Source: Sphingobium aromaticiconvertens (lineage in GTDB: Bacteria; Pseudomonadota; Alphaproteobacteria; Sphingomonadales; Sphingomonadaceae). From it: 64,000 nt of DNA. A model generated the notes under the pieces. The model had not been told where the DNA came from. It did no database searches and saw only the letters and a list, made by a program, of their open reading frames with translations. Each line of letters opens with the position of its first letter. The first letter of the stretch is position 1. The position numbers were made by a program, and so were the translations under genes. The stretch covers positions 3,839,501 through 3,903,500 of the forward strand of contig NZ_JBANRJ010000001.1 in assembly GCF_037154075.1 (NCBI RefSeq). The letters run 5' to 3'. Positions 1-9,384 of this stretch are shown in pieces.

Positions 1-2370
1 GCCTGGGAGCTGGTGCCCACCGCCTATATGTTCGCGCATGTCCAGAGTGCGCTGCAGGGGTTGCTCAATATCCACTTCCCCGACGGGACAGTCCTGCAGC
101 TCCATACCTTCGCGGATCCGCTGATCGACGACGCCCTCGACGCGTTTCTCGATCTGAAGACCCGCGACGATCCGCTCATTCAGGCCTCCGCGCGTCACAC
201 CCACGCGTATCTCAGCGAAGGGCGTCATGGCCTGAAGGCCCTGCACGGCATCCCGGTCCGCAATTTCCGCACGCTGCTGTCGATCAAGACACGCCGGCCG
301 CTGGGCGAGGATCTGCGTCGGCAGGTCGAGGAACAATTGTCAAAGCTCGGCATCCGCCGGCTCCCGCCAGAGGAGATGGTCGCCTTCTACCGGCGCGTCT
401 TCAACGGCGTCGCGACGCAGGCCCCTGGCGTCTTCGCCGACGGCACTGCGACAGGCGCGCCGCCGATCGCCAAGCAGATCATCGATGCAGGCCCCGATCT
501 CGTGTTCGAGGGCGCGGAGGTTTTCCTCGGCAACCAGGTTGCACGCTGCCTGACGCCCAAGGCGCCGGCCCGGCGCATCACCGCGGAGCGCGCCAACCGT
601 CTGATGGGCGGGATGCGCGGCGCCTCGGAGGATAGCGACCAGATCGGCGGCCCCTTCCTCTATACGCTCAATATCCTGTTCGATCATTCCCAATTCGAGA
701 TCCACAAACGGGCGCAGATCCTCTCGGCGCAGAAGGCGGCGGGCAGTTTCGCCGTCGAGGTCGGCAAGCAGATCGAGGAGATCGGCTGGATCCTCGACGA
801 GGCGGGGAACAGCAAGTTCGTCCGGGTCATTCCCACCATCTGGGTGTTCGGTCGCGACCGTGCCCATGCCCGCGATCTCGCCGCGCGCGCCAAGCGACTA
901 TGGGAGGGCGAACCCCTGCCCTTCTCGATGCAGGAGGAGAGCTATCTCAACCCGACCCTGCTGGTGATGAGCCTGCCGTTCGGGCTCTATCCCGACCGCG
1001 CGACGCTGCGCCTGCTCGAGCGCGACTTCCGCATGCCGGTCAAAGCGGCGGTAATGCTGGCGCCGATCCAGACCGACTTTCGCGGCGGCGGGCGTCCGGC
1101 GCTTCTCTACACGGGGCGCAAGGGCCAGCTTGTCACGCTCGATCTTTTCGACCCCAGGATCAATAACTACAATTTCATCGTCTCGGCGGAGAGCGGAGCG
1201 GGCAAGAGCTTCCTGCTCAACAATCTCTGCCAGCAATATTATGCCTGCGGCGCGCTCATCCGTATCATCGATATCGGCGGCAGCTACCGGAAACTCTGCA
1301 CGCTCTGCTCGGGCCGCTATATCGACATCGGCGAAGAGCATCTGGTTCTCAACCCCTTCGACATGGGGCTGGCGCTCGACGGCGACGACAAGCAGTCGGC
1401 CATCACCATGGCGGTCGCCATCGTCGCCGAGATGGCCAACGCCTCGACGCGCAAGGGCGTCACCACCTCGGAATGGAACCTCCTCAAGTCCGCCGTTCAA
1501 TGGACGATCGACACAGGGAGGGCCGATCATGGCATTGATGCCGTGCGCGAGTGGCTCGGCACCTATCCCTCACTCGTCGAGACCGATCTCGACCGCGTCG
1601 ATCACCTCGTGCCGACGTCACGCGAGCTGGCTTTCAATCTGCGGGATTTCGGCTCGGGCGGCGCCTATGGCCATTATTTCAACGGGCCGTCGACCCTCGA
1701 CATCCGCAATGACGAATTCGTGGTGCTCGAGCTCGAGCGCCTCAAAGCGATGCCCGACCTCTTCAACGTCATCGTCATGGTGGTGGTGAACGCGGTCACG
1801 CAGGAACTCTACCTGTCCGCGCGCGACCGTCCCCGCTTCGTGCTATGCGACGAAGCCGCGCAGTTCATGACCCGGACTGACGGGCAGGATCTCTCGCGCC
1901 TCGCCGAGGCATTCGGCCAGGGCTATCGGCGCGCGCGCAAATATCGCGGTTCGTTCGGCATCGTGCTGCAGTCGATGAACGACCTGACGCTGTTCGGCGG
2001 GACGGGTCAGGTCATCCTCGAAAATGCCGCGACGCGGTTCCTGCTTCAGGGCTCGACCTATGATCGGGCGGTTGACAACAAGATCCTCGACTATTCGGGG
2101 TTCGTCCTCGATCTCCTGAAGTCGGTCCGCAACTCGAAGCCCAACTACAGCGAGGTGTTCATCGACTCGCCCCTGGGTCTTGGCATCGCCCGGCTCGTGG
2201 TCGATCCCTTCTCCTACTGGATCAACACGTCCGCGCCCGACGAGGTGGCTGCGTTCGAGGCGCTGATGCGCCAGGGCCTCTCGCCGCTCGAAGCCGTGTG
2301 CCGCCTGGCCGGTGTCGACCCCTCGGAAATCCTGGGTACGCCGGCCGTGTCCGGCCTCGTGGGGGTATGA
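1..2370 (+). CDS. traC: F-type conjugative transfer ATPase TraC (5' partial)
   Basis: This is the VirB4-family ATPase that powers pilus assembly at the inner membrane of an F-type type IV secretion system. The frame is open from the first base of the window, so the true start lies upstream; a GTG at 13 opens the longest visible ORF (785 aa), shorter than F TraC (about 875 aa). A Walker A motif (SGAGKS) lies at about 1192-1209 and a Walker B-like motif (FVLCDEAAQF) near 1837. An N-terminal TraC-type domain precedes the ATPase core. The stop overlaps the next start (ATGA at 2367), which indicates translational coupling along the tra operon. Confidence 0.95.
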   Translation, partial: AWELVPTAYMFAHVQSALQGLLNIHFPDGTVLQLHTFADPLIDDALDAFLDLKTRDDPLIQASARHTHAYLSEGRHGLKALHGIPVRNFRTLLSIKTRRPLGEDLRRQVEEQLSKLGIRRLPPEEMVAFYRRVFNGVATQAPGVFADGTATGAPPIAKQIIDAGPDLVFEGAEVFLGNQVARCLTPKAPARRITAERANRLMGGMRGASEDSDQIGGPFLYTLNILFDHSQFEIHKRAQILSAQKAAGSFAVEVGKQIEEIGWILDEAGNSKFVRVIPTIWVFGRDRAHARDLAARAKRLWEGEPLPFSMQEESYLNPTLLVMSLPFGLYPDRATLRLLERDFRMPVKAAVMLAPIQTDFRGGGRPALLYTGRKGQLVTLDLFDPRINNYNFIVSAESGAGKSFLLNNLCQQYYACGALIRIIDIGGSYRKLCTLCSGRYIDIGEEHLVLNPFDMGLALDGDDKQSAITMAVAIVAEMANASTRKGVTTSEWNLLKSAVQWTIDTGRADHGIDAVREWLGTYPSLVETDLDRVDHLVPTSRELAFNLRDFGSGGAYGHYFNGPSTLDIRNDEFVVLELERLKAMPDLFNVIVMVVVNAVTQELYLSARDRPRFVLCDEAAQFMTRTDGQDLSRLAEAFGQGYRRARKYRGSFGIVLQSMNDLTLFGGTGQVILENAATRFLLQGSTYDRAVDNKILDYSGFVLDLLKSVRNSKPNYSEVFIDSPLGLGIARLVVDPFSYWINTSAPDEVAAFEALMRQGLSPLEAVCRLAGVDPSEILGTPAVSGLVGV

Positions 2371-2702
2371 GGGTCATGGGACGCCATACTCCGCACCCCG
2401 ATCAATTGCCGCTCAATTGGTCCGACAACGAAGCCATCGAGATAATTGTCGAGCAGCGCCTCGCCGAACGGTTCGAAGCGGAATCCTTCCAGTGGCGCTT
2501 CCGGCTCGTGATGATCGAGACGGCGATGATGGGTCTGCTGGTGCTCGTCGCCGGGCTGTTGCTCAAGCAGCCGACGATGATGGTGCTCCGCGCTTCGCTC
2601 ATCATTGCCGCGTCGTGCCTGGCGACCGGTCTCCTTTTGCTCAGCCTGTCGGCGGGCACCGCGAGGGTCATGAGCCGCCTGCGCAGGAGAAGGGGCAAAT
2701 GA
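2367..2702 (+). CDS. Small inner-membrane protein of the tra operon (TrbI-like position)
   Basis: A 111-aa protein whose ATG overlaps the traC stop (ATGA), so the start is well supported. It has a charged N-terminal half (about 50 residues with several Glu and Arg) and then two hydrophobic stretches, roughly residues 50-68 and 72-95, ending in a basic tail (RLRRRRGK). In F-type operons the slot after traC is commonly held by TrbI, a small bitopic protein that influences pilus extension. The position fits TrbI but two membrane segments are more than usual, so the name is only tentative. Confidence 0.7.
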   Translation: MRVMGRHTPHPDQLPLNWSDNEAIEIIVEQRLAERFEAESFQWRFRLVMIETAMMGLLVLVAGLLLKQPTMMVLRASLIIAASCLATGLLLLSLSAGTARVMSRLRRRRGK

Positions 2703-2932
2703 ACGGCCTTACCTCTTCCGCGCCATCACAATCGGCGATCCGGCTCACCGTCAGCGGCTTCCTGCTCTTGGCTGTCCAGAGCACGATGCTGCTCGTGTCG
2801 CCGTCGCTCGGCGGCGATGCCGGCACGCTGATCGGGATTCTGACGCCGCTCGCATTTTCCGCCTTCGTCGCGGCCCTCATCGGCATTCCCGAGCCTCCCG
2901 AGAGGCATTGGAGGCAGCGCCATGGCCGCTGA
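2699..2932 (+). CDS. Small hypothetical membrane protein in tra operon
   Basis: A 77-aa protein starting at an ATG that overlaps the preceding stop (ATGA) and running 11 bases into traW. It has two hydrophobic segments, about residues 14-34 and 42-62, separated by a short Gly/Asp turn, and a basic C-terminus. I do not recognise a family. Tight coupling on both sides argues that it is translated and serves the transfer apparatus, perhaps as a small inner-membrane subunit. Confidence 0.6.
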   Translation: MNGLTSSAPSQSAIRLTVSGFLLLAVQSTMLLVSPSLGGDAGTLIGILTPLAFSAFVAALIGIPEPPERHWRQRHGR

Positions 2933-3611
2933 TCCGCTCCGCCGTGTTCGTCGCGGTCCTCTTCTTGTGCTCGTCACGGGCAGCATGCTGGCCGTCGCGG
3001 CAACGCTGCCTGCGGCCGCGCCGATCGCGGGCAGCGCCCAATCGCGCAGCACGATCGGGCGAACCTGGCCGATCGCGGAGCCCGACGCGCTCGCCGAGAT
3101 CGAGGCCAAGGTCGCGACTCTGCCCAGCGACATGAGCAAGGCGTTCGGCCCGCGCGACAAATGGAGCGCTCTGAAGGCGGCGCCGCTCGGCGTCGCCGGC
3201 GCCGATCGCGTGCGCAGCGTCGTCCCCTTCTACACGCTCGACTTCGACATCACGCTCCCGGGCGGCAAGACGCTCTACCCGAAGGGCTTCGCCTTCAACC
3301 CGCTGACCTATGTGAAGCTGCCGCAGCGCCTTGTCGTCGTGCATCGCCAAGACCTTGGCTGGGCGCTCCGTAGTGCCCGGGCGAGCGACTTCATCCTGCT
3401 CGCCGCGCTTGGGGCACAGAATGGCGACGCGATCGATCTGAGCGAAAAGACCGGCCGCCCGATCTACATTCTCGAGGAGCGGGTCAAGCAGCGTCTGGGA
3501 CTCACCGTGGCTCCGGTCATCGTCGAGCAGTCCGGCACGCGCCTCGTCCTCACCGAATATGGGCCCAAGAGCCGGGCTGCCGCGACCGCGGCGAAAGGAG
3601 CGACGCGATGA
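2922..3611 (+). CDS. traW: Type-F conjugal transfer protein TraW
   Basis: A 229-aa periplasmic protein needed for F-pilus assembly, where TraW works with TraU and TrbC. The N-terminus carries a basic stretch and a hydrophobic secretion signal (about residues 8-40). The mature part begins with the family hallmark GRTWPIAEPD, an acidic helix (LAEIEAKV), and the central motif LDFDITLPGGKTLYPKG followed by NPLTYVKLP, both typical of TraW. Length matches the family (about 210-230 aa). The ATG at 2922 overlaps the previous gene and the stop overlaps traU. Confidence 0.92.
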   Translation: MAADPLRRVRRGPLLVLVTGSMLAVAATLPAAAPIAGSAQSRSTIGRTWPIAEPDALAEIEAKVATLPSDMSKAFGPRDKWSALKAAPLGVAGADRVRSVVPFYTLDFDITLPGGKTLYPKGFAFNPLTYVKLPQRLVVVHRQDLGWALRSARASDFILLAALGAQNGDAIDLSEKTGRPIYILEERVKQRLGLTVAPVIVEQSGTRLVLTEYGPKSRAAATAAKGATR

Positions 3612-4624
3612 TCGGGCGTCTTCCCGTCTTCGTCGCGGGCCTCGTCATCGGGTTGCTGATGACGCTCGCCTGGCCGAGTCAGGCCCATGCCTCCAAATGC
3701 GAGGCCGGCACGGTCTTCAACCCCATCACCAAGGTGCGCTGGACCTGCATCTTTCCGATCACGGTCGGCGGCATCCGGGTGGGGAGTTTCGACAAGCTCG
3801 ACAAGGCGCTTGACGCACAATCCTCGTCCAAGCCTCTGTGCGCCTGCCGCAAGGGTCTCCAGTTCTGGTTCGGTGTCAAGGTCTCCTATTGGTCGCCGAA
3901 CCGGATGGTCGACATCGTGACCGAACCCGGCTGCATGATGGCGCTTGGCGCCGATCTCCTGCCGACCGGCGGCAAGCTGCAAGGCAGCCAGTCGTCGATT
4001 TCGGACGGGACAAACACCCGCAAGATGTTCGCGCAGATGCACTATTACATCTCGCCGGTCTGGGCGATGCTCGACATGTTCACCGACCTGCCGTGCCTCG
4101 AGAATGACGGCTTCGACGTCGCCATGATCACCGAGGTTCTGCCGACCTGGCAGTCGGGCACGCTCGGCGCGATCATCCAGCCCGAAGGCATTCTTTTCGG
4201 CAATCCCGCCGCCGGTCTCGCCTGCATGGGCGACAGCGCCGCGGCAGCGGCGGGCAAGGTGATCGACCCCTTGTTCTGGTGCATGGGCTCTTGGGGCGCG
4301 ACCTATCCGATCGCCGGCGACATCCATTTCGACGACAGCGTCGAGGCCTGGGCGGGGCTCGCGGCGCGCGGGGTCTTCATGATGGGGCGGCTGGGCGCGC
4401 TCACCATCAGTTCGGCGGACGGCTGCTCCTTCATCCCCCAGCCCGTCTGGACCAAGTCCCGCTACAAGCTCCAGATCGTGGAGCCGGTGAAGGGCGGCAA
4501 GTGCGTCAATATCGGCAGGCCCGGCGCGCTCTGGTCTTCAGCCAAGCACGCGCCGGGCAAGGACAACGCCCAGTTCATGCTCTTCGAAAAGGTGATCTGC
4601 TGCGCCGGGATACCCGTGCCATGA
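3608..4624 (+). CDS. traU: Conjugal transfer pilus assembly protein TraU
   Basis: A 338-aa secreted protein required for mating-pair formation and DNA transfer. A signal peptide (residues 1-28, ending QAHA) precedes a Cys-rich mature domain; pairs such as CACRKG, GCMM and ICC, with WCMGSWGA, match the TraU pattern of many disulfide-forming cysteines. The length agrees with F TraU (330 aa). It overlaps traW at its start and the downstream traN ORF by ATGA at 4621. The thiol-active TraF-type proteins encoded downstream are likely needed to fold it. Confidence 0.95.
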   Translation: MIGRLPVFVAGLVIGLLMTLAWPSQAHASKCEAGTVFNPITKVRWTCIFPITVGGIRVGSFDKLDKALDAQSSSKPLCACRKGLQFWFGVKVSYWSPNRMVDIVTEPGCMMALGADLLPTGGKLQGSQSSISDGTNTRKMFAQMHYYISPVWAMLDMFTDLPCLENDGFDVAMITEVLPTWQSGTLGAIIQPEGILFGNPAAGLACMGDSAAAAAGKVIDPLFWCMGSWGATYPIAGDIHFDDSVEAWAGLAARGVFMMGRLGALTISSADGCSFIPQPVWTKSRYKLQIVEPVKGGKCVNIGRPGALWSSAKHAPGKDNAQFMLFEKVICCAGIPVP

Positions 4625-6732
4625 ACAGGTCGCTTCCGCCGTGTTCCGCGCGAGACAGCCGTCCATTCCGGAGGTCTGTTCGCCAAGGCCCCTACGGCCG
4701 ATGGCTTCCGTGCGGAACCGGAGCGGCGTCGCCATGCCCCCCTGGCGGCGCCGCTCCACCCCCGGCCAGCGCGGCCGCAACGCTCCCCCGATGGGATCGG
4801 CGCTTCCTCTCCGCCTGTTCCGTCCTAGCGACCGCGCTGGCCATCCCGCTCACCGCGCCCGCGGCGGCGCAGACGATGGAAGAGCGCGCCCGGGCCGCAG
4901 CCGAAGCGTCGCGCGCAAAGAGCGGCGATAGCGACGCGCTTCAGCAAAATTATGTGACGCCGGGCCTGGCTGGGCAGCAGATTTCGACGGTCGACAACAG
5001 TCGCACGTTCGCGCCCAACATCGCCTGCCAGAAAACCGCGTCGATGCTGGAGGTGCTGGTGCAACCGGCAGGGACTGGCGATCTCGGCAAGGTCACGATC
5101 GCCCGCGATACCGATCTCGACGGAACGGTCGACAGCACGGCGAACCTTCCCGTCCCGGTATCGGGCATTTGCGCGAACGGGATCGTCTCCTGCCAGCCCG
5201 GCACCTGGAATGGGTGCAGCTTCTTCCGCTGGGATGTCGACGGGGGGCGAGCGCTCAAGCTGACCTCGGTCGACATGCCCAAGCTCGCCGGATGCTATTG
5301 CCTCAACAATAGCTGCGGCACCAACCTCGCCTGGGGCAATATGGCCTCGGTGCTGCGCGACCTTGGCGGCGGGATGATTGGCGCGCTCACCACCGCCGAC
5401 CCGCGCTACGGCGTTGCCGAGGCTGTGATCGACGGCCCCTCCATCCGCTATGTGGGCGCCAGGTCGACCGCCTGCTCCGCCAATCCCGACCTTCCCCAGA
5501 CCGCCTATCGCGCCAATCCCGCGACGATCGCGTCGGACGCCTATGCCGCGTCCACCGGCAATACCGTGTTCCAGGCGCTCAAGGGGTCGGCGATCGGCTC
5601 CGGCACGGCGCTTGCATTTAGCCATTGCTCGATCGAGCGGCGGGTGACCGTGTTGAAGCCCGGCGCGGAGGATATCATCAGCCGAACCTCGGGCGGCTAT
5701 TCCACGATACAGAACGGCTCGTCCTTCGATTTCCTGATGGGCTCACCGGCGGATAACAGCCTCGCCGGCGGAAGCTGCACGCTCATCGACTTCCGCATGA
5801 CGTTGCATGTGAACGACCCGGACCGCATCGTCGGCGCGCGGCTTGCTCAGTTCTTTGCCGACGATTGGGCGCAGGTGCGGATCGATGGGCAGTTCATCGG
5901 CTCGGGCCCCTCCGCTTGGACTAGCCTTGGCCTTCCTCCGGGCAAATGCGAACTCAAGAAAACCTTCTACGCCTATCCGAACCTCGATCTGCGGCCTTAT
6001 CTTACCGCAGGCGATCATGAGATCTGGCTGCGCGTCGCGGTCGCGGAGGGCGGCGAAGGCTTCGCGCAGGTCCATGTCGACGTCGACAACAGCTGCAAGA
6101 CGCTGGAGCAGGTCGTCGATGGTTGCGGCGCGATCGCTTCCGATCCGCAATGCAAACTCGACAGCGAGCTGGTCGATGGTGTCCAGACCTGGATCAACGG
6201 CGTCGTGACCGGGCTACGCCCCCTCCCCCAGACCCGTATATTGGGCGGGCCGAGCTGCCCGACACAACTCACGCGCGACTTCTTCCTGAAGGACCGCACC
6301 TATCGCTGCGCGGTCGATGACATCGCGAAGCCCGACACGAGCCGCGGCGCCTATATCATCGACCATTCGACCGCGACGATGCTGGCCGACCGGACGCGCC
6401 AGAGCGACGGAAGCTATGCGACATCGACGCGCGCCTTCAGCCTTCCCGACCGGGGCTCGGTCGCGGCCTGCGAGCCCGTGTGCAAGACCCGCGCGGCCAA
6501 GGCCAACAGCGAGGCGGCGCCCGATGGCGTCGTGGGTGCGAAACAGAATGTGCCGACCGGCTACGATACCTTCTTCCACGCCTGCACTGCGGACAATCAA
6601 TGCCCGGCAGGCCCCGGTGAGGAGGTCGTCTCCGCCTGCGGTTGCCTCGACGATTTTCCCGAAGCGGTCGTGATGATGCAGACCGTGCGCCTCGCCGGCG
6701 CCGACATGGTCTGCACGGGGAGCGTGCAATGA
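4621..6732 (+). CDS. traN: TraN, N-terminal module (mating-pair stabilisation)
   Basis: A 703-aa Cys-rich exported protein. The ATG overlaps the traU stop. An unusual Pro/Arg/Cys-rich leader of about 55 residues comes before a convincing secretion signal (RFLSACSVLATALAIPL to APAAAQ). The middle contains the TraN signature, a beta-rich block with DDWAQVRIDGQF and LRVAVAEGGEGFAQVHVDVDN, and many cysteines. TraN is the outer-membrane adhesin that stabilises mating pairs. Here the C-terminal TraN domain is encoded by the next ORF, whose ATG overlaps this stop, so TraN appears split into two coupled proteins. The long leader could be a start-site artefact, but no later in-frame ATG or GTG precedes the signal. 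Confidence 0.85.
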   Translation: MNRSLPPCSARDSRPFRRSVRQGPYGRWLPCGTGAASPCPPGGAAPPPASAAATLPRWDRRFLSACSVLATALAIPLTAPAAAQTMEERARAAAEASRAKSGDSDALQQNYVTPGLAGQQISTVDNSRTFAPNIACQKTASMLEVLVQPAGTGDLGKVTIARDTDLDGTVDSTANLPVPVSGICANGIVSCQPGTWNGCSFFRWDVDGGRALKLTSVDMPKLAGCYCLNNSCGTNLAWGNMASVLRDLGGGMIGALTTADPRYGVAEAVIDGPSIRYVGARSTACSANPDLPQTAYRANPATIASDAYAASTGNTVFQALKGSAIGSGTALAFSHCSIERRVTVLKPGAEDIISRTSGGYSTIQNGSSFDFLMGSPADNSLAGGSCTLIDFRMTLHVNDPDRIVGARLAQFFADDWAQVRIDGQFIGSGPSAWTSLGLPPGKCELKKTFYAYPNLDLRPYLTAGDHEIWLRVAVAEGGEGFAQVHVDVDNSCKTLEQVVDGCGAIASDPQCKLDSELVDGVQTWINGVVTGLRPLPQTRILGGPSCPTQLTRDFFLKDRTYRCAVDDIAKPDTSRGAYIIDHSTATMLADRTRQSDGSYATSTRAFSLPDRGSVAACEPVCKTRAAKANSEAAPDGVVGAKQNVPTGYDTFFHACTADNQCPAGPGEEVVSACGCLDDFPEAVVMMQTVRLAGADMVCTGSVQ

Positions 6733-7853
6733 ACGGCCTCCCGACAACGAGATATTGGTATCTCGATCCGCGCGGCGCCGCGCTCGCGCTGGTGCTCGGC
6801 ATTGGTTTCGTTCTCGTCTGCCCCAGTGCCGCCAGGGCGCAGCAGATCTGCGCGGCGGATCTCAACAATAACGGCGATGCGGCCGATGAAGGTGAGCAGG
6901 CGAGCTGCCGTTCCACCACCAGCGGCGCTTGGGCTTGCCCGATCCAGGAGGTCGCCTGCGTCGCGGATGCGATGGGCCAATATAGCTGCCCGGTCGGCCC
7001 GCAATATGCTTGCCTCGTAAAGACTGAGGGTGGCGCGCCGGCCTGCTCGCCCAATCAGTGTGCCGATCTCGCGACCAATCCCATCGTGGATGAGCCGCCG
7101 ATGGACGATCCAGGCACCGCGCCGGACGGCGGCGTCGATGCCGACGGCAATTGCCTGGGAAAGATCGAGATATTCTCGGGACGCGGAGTGCGGTGCCGGC
7201 CCGCCGGGCTTTCGACCACCTTCGCGAACTGCTGCAAGGACAAGGGCAAGATCGTGAAGGACGGGATGGGTTCTTCCATCTCGTCGATCGGTACCAAGAT
7301 CGCGGTCGCGAAGGGCGTGTTCACGGGCATGAAGGCTGCCTATGTCGCCTTCAAGGCCGGTGCGACCGCGAGCCAGGCCGCGAGTGCCGGCGCCAATGCG
7401 TTGATCGTGGGTCTCGACCCCACCTCGATCGCCGTCAGCCTGGCGATCAACTTCATGATGGAGTTCCTGTTTTCCGGCTGCGACCAGCAGGACATGGAGA
7501 CGGCGATGCTGCGCTCGTCAGGCATGTGCCACGAGATCGGCAGCTACTGCACCTCGAGCTTCCTTGGCGTCTGCCTGCAGAAGGCCCGTGGCCATTGCTG
7601 CTTCAACACCAAGCTCGGCCGAATCATCCAGGAACAGGGCCGTCCCCAGCTCAAGGCCTTCAACGGCAACCTGTGGGGCACGGCCAAGAAGCCGATGTGC
7701 CGCGGGTTCACGCCGGAGGAGTTCCAGGCGCTCGATTTCAGCAAGATGGATCTCTCCGAATATTATGCGGACATCGAAGCCCGCGCCCAATCCGAAATCC
7801 AAATCGACATGGGGGAGCGCATCGATGCGTATCTCAAAGCGGTCAATCCATAG
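6729..7853 (+). CDS. traN: TraN, C-terminal module
   Basis: A 374-aa secreted protein (signal peptide to about residue 38, SAARAQ). The C-terminal half is the classical TraN tail: CCKDKGKIVKDG, GSYCTSSFLGVCLQKARGHCCF, then NTKLGRIIQEQGRPQL and CRGFTPEEFQALDFSKMDLSE. The N-terminal part has an acidic, possibly metal-binding stretch (DLNNNGDAADEGE) and a Cys-rich segment. It probably acts with the 703-aa protein before it, since together they cover one full TraN. Start and stop overlap both neighbours. Confidence 0.9.
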   Translation: MNGLPTTRYWYLDPRGAALALVLGIGFVLVCPSAARAQQICAADLNNNGDAADEGEQASCRSTTSGAWACPIQEVACVADAMGQYSCPVGPQYACLVKTEGGAPACSPNQCADLATNPIVDEPPMDDPGTAPDGGVDADGNCLGKIEIFSGRGVRCRPAGLSTTFANCCKDKGKIVKDGMGSSISSIGTKIAVAKGVFTGMKAAYVAFKAGATASQAASAGANALIVGLDPTSIAVSLAINFMMEFLFSGCDQQDMETAMLRSSGMCHEIGSYCTSSFLGVCLQKARGHCCFNTKLGRIIQEQGRPQLKAFNGNLWGTAKKPMCRGFTPEEFQALDFSKMDLSEYYADIEARAQSEIQIDMGERIDAYLKAVNP

Positions 7854-8706
7854 CGCCTGCATGGGCCTGCTGTTGGGCGTGGCGACGGCCGCGCTCGCGC
7901 AGAGCGTCGCGAGTGACGCCCCTCGCGGCGCTGCGAGGCAGTCCGCCGCGGACCAAGGCCAAGCGAGCATGAACCGGCTGGAGCGCGCGGTCTCCCGCGG
8001 CAAGAACGATGCGGCGCAACTTCCCGATCCCAGGCTTCCGCGGACCGACGATCCCGCCGACCGAAGGCGCGCGTTCGACGGCCTGCACAAGCGACTTGCC
8101 GAGCCGGACATGGAAGCACGCGCTCGCGCAGCGCAGGCGCGCGGCGAGGCAAGTCTCGCGGCCGAGCGTGAGCGGCAGGCCAAGGCGCTGCGTCGGGCGC
8201 TCGGGCTAGAGCCGGCGGAAGAGCTGGCGCTCGCCAAAGCTGCGCCGCCGGTGGCCGCAGCGGGATGGGTGCCGGTCCTGTTTGTGTCCTCGTCCATGCC
8301 GATTTCGACACTGCGCAATTATGCCGTCCAGCTCGAAAAGGTTCGAGGCGTCATGGCATTCCGCGGGGTGCCCGGCGGTCTCAGGAAGATGGGCCCGATG
8401 GCGAAGCTGACGGCGCAAATCCTTAGGCTTGACCCGGGTTGCGAGGGCCCGAACTGCGTGATGCGCGACGTGCAGATCATCATCGATCCGATCGTGTTTC
8501 GCCAACATGGGATCGCCCAGGTTCCGGCGCTCGCGATGATTCCGGGCGATCCGACCCAGGCCTATTGCGAGCGCGACGAGGAAAGCCCCCGCGCGACCCA
8601 TGTCGTCTTCGGCGACAGCGCGCTTTCGGGAATGTTCGAAGAATATGCCCGTCTCGGGGGGAAGGAGGAGGTGAGCCATGCTCAGGCTCTTGCTCGCGCT
8701 CGCTAG
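7825..8706 (+). CDS. trbC: Type-F conjugal transfer protein TrbC
   Basis: A 293-aa periplasmic protein of pilus assembly. The ATG at 7825 gives a basic n-region and hydrophobic core ending ALAQS, so I prefer it over the ATG at 7861; it overlaps the preceding ORF by 29 bases. Residues 40-140 are charged and probably helical (Ala/Arg/Glu rich). The TrbC domain starts near residue 150 with VLFVSSSMPISTLRNYA and continues through VQIIIDPIVFRQHGIAQVPA, the family hallmark. F TrbC works with TraW and is sometimes fused to it. Confidence 0.9.
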   Translation: MRISKRSIHSACMGLLLGVATAALAQSVASDAPRGAARQSAADQGQASMNRLERAVSRGKNDAAQLPDPRLPRTDDPADRRRAFDGLHKRLAEPDMEARARAAQARGEASLAAERERQAKALRRALGLEPAEELALAKAAPPVAAAGWVPVLFVSSSMPISTLRNYAVQLEKVRGVMAFRGVPGGLRKMGPMAKLTAQILRLDPGCEGPNCVMRDVQIIIDPIVFRQHGIAQVPALAMIPGDPTQAYCERDEESPRATHVVFGDSALSGMFEEYARLGGKEEVSHAQALARAR

Positions 8707-9283
8707 GGCGATCGCCGGCCTGTGGCCGCGTCTGCGCCGATTGCCGCGCAAAGCGGCGGTGGCGCTGGGCGCACCCGGCCCTGACGCACCGGCGCGACCC
8801 GAACGCCTGTGGCTGGCAATGCTGGTCGTCCTGCCCCCTGCGCTGTTCGCGGCGCTCGTCGTCCCGCAGGTCACTCTGGTCATGTCGCCGTCGATCGAGG
8901 CTTTCGCGGTGCACAAGAGCCCGGGGCCGATTGCACGCGGCGACTATGTCATGTTCACGCTTCATCACCCGATCGCCGGGCCAAAGCCGGTGTCCGTCAC
9001 CAAGCATGCACTCTGCATGGCCGGCGACCGGCTGACGATGTTCGAGACCCCCTCGCCCCTCATCCCTCGTAGCAGAGACGGTCATTATTATTGCAACGGC
9101 GTGCTCCTCGGCGTGAGCCTTCCGCAAGCCCATAACGGGATGAAGCTCGAGCATATGAGCTGGAGCGGAATCATTCCGCCCGGCATGGTCTATGTGGGTT
9201 CGACGCATCCGCGCGGATTCGACAGCCGTTATTTCGGACTCCTCCCGATCGCGCGTCTCACCCGCATGGAGCGCATCCTGTGA
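8678..9283 (+). CDS. S26-family signal peptidase of the transfer operon (TraF-peptidase type)
   Basis: A 201-aa membrane-anchored peptidase. A transmembrane segment (about residues 45-66) is followed by VMSPSIEAF, where Ser70 or Ser72 is the candidate nucleophile, and by the S26 block ARGDYVMF, LCMAGD and GMVYVGSTHPRGFDSRYFG. The last block is the usual 'product ready' box of LepB/TraF-like peptidases. Such enzymes are often found in sphingomonad tra operons and may mature the pilin. The gene overlaps trbC by 29 bases. The stop overlaps a GTG at 9280 that opens a long reading frame without obvious meaning. Confidence 0.85.
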   Translation: MLRLLLALARAIAGLWPRLRRLPRKAAVALGAPGPDAPARPERLWLAMLVVLPPALFAALVVPQVTLVMSPSIEAFAVHKSPGPIARGDYVMFTLHHPIAGPKPVSVTKHALCMAGDRLTMFETPSPLIPRSRDGHYYCNGVLLGVSLPQAHNGMKLEHMSWSGIIPPGMVYVGSTHPRGFDSRYFGLLPIARLTRMERIL

Positions 9284-9384
9284 CCGCGCGCGATCAACGG
9301 ACGCTCGCCGAGCACATCCCGCAGCGGAGTGACTCTGGCGATCTTCAGGAGGCTGTGATCGCCCCTGCGCAATGCGGGGTGTCG

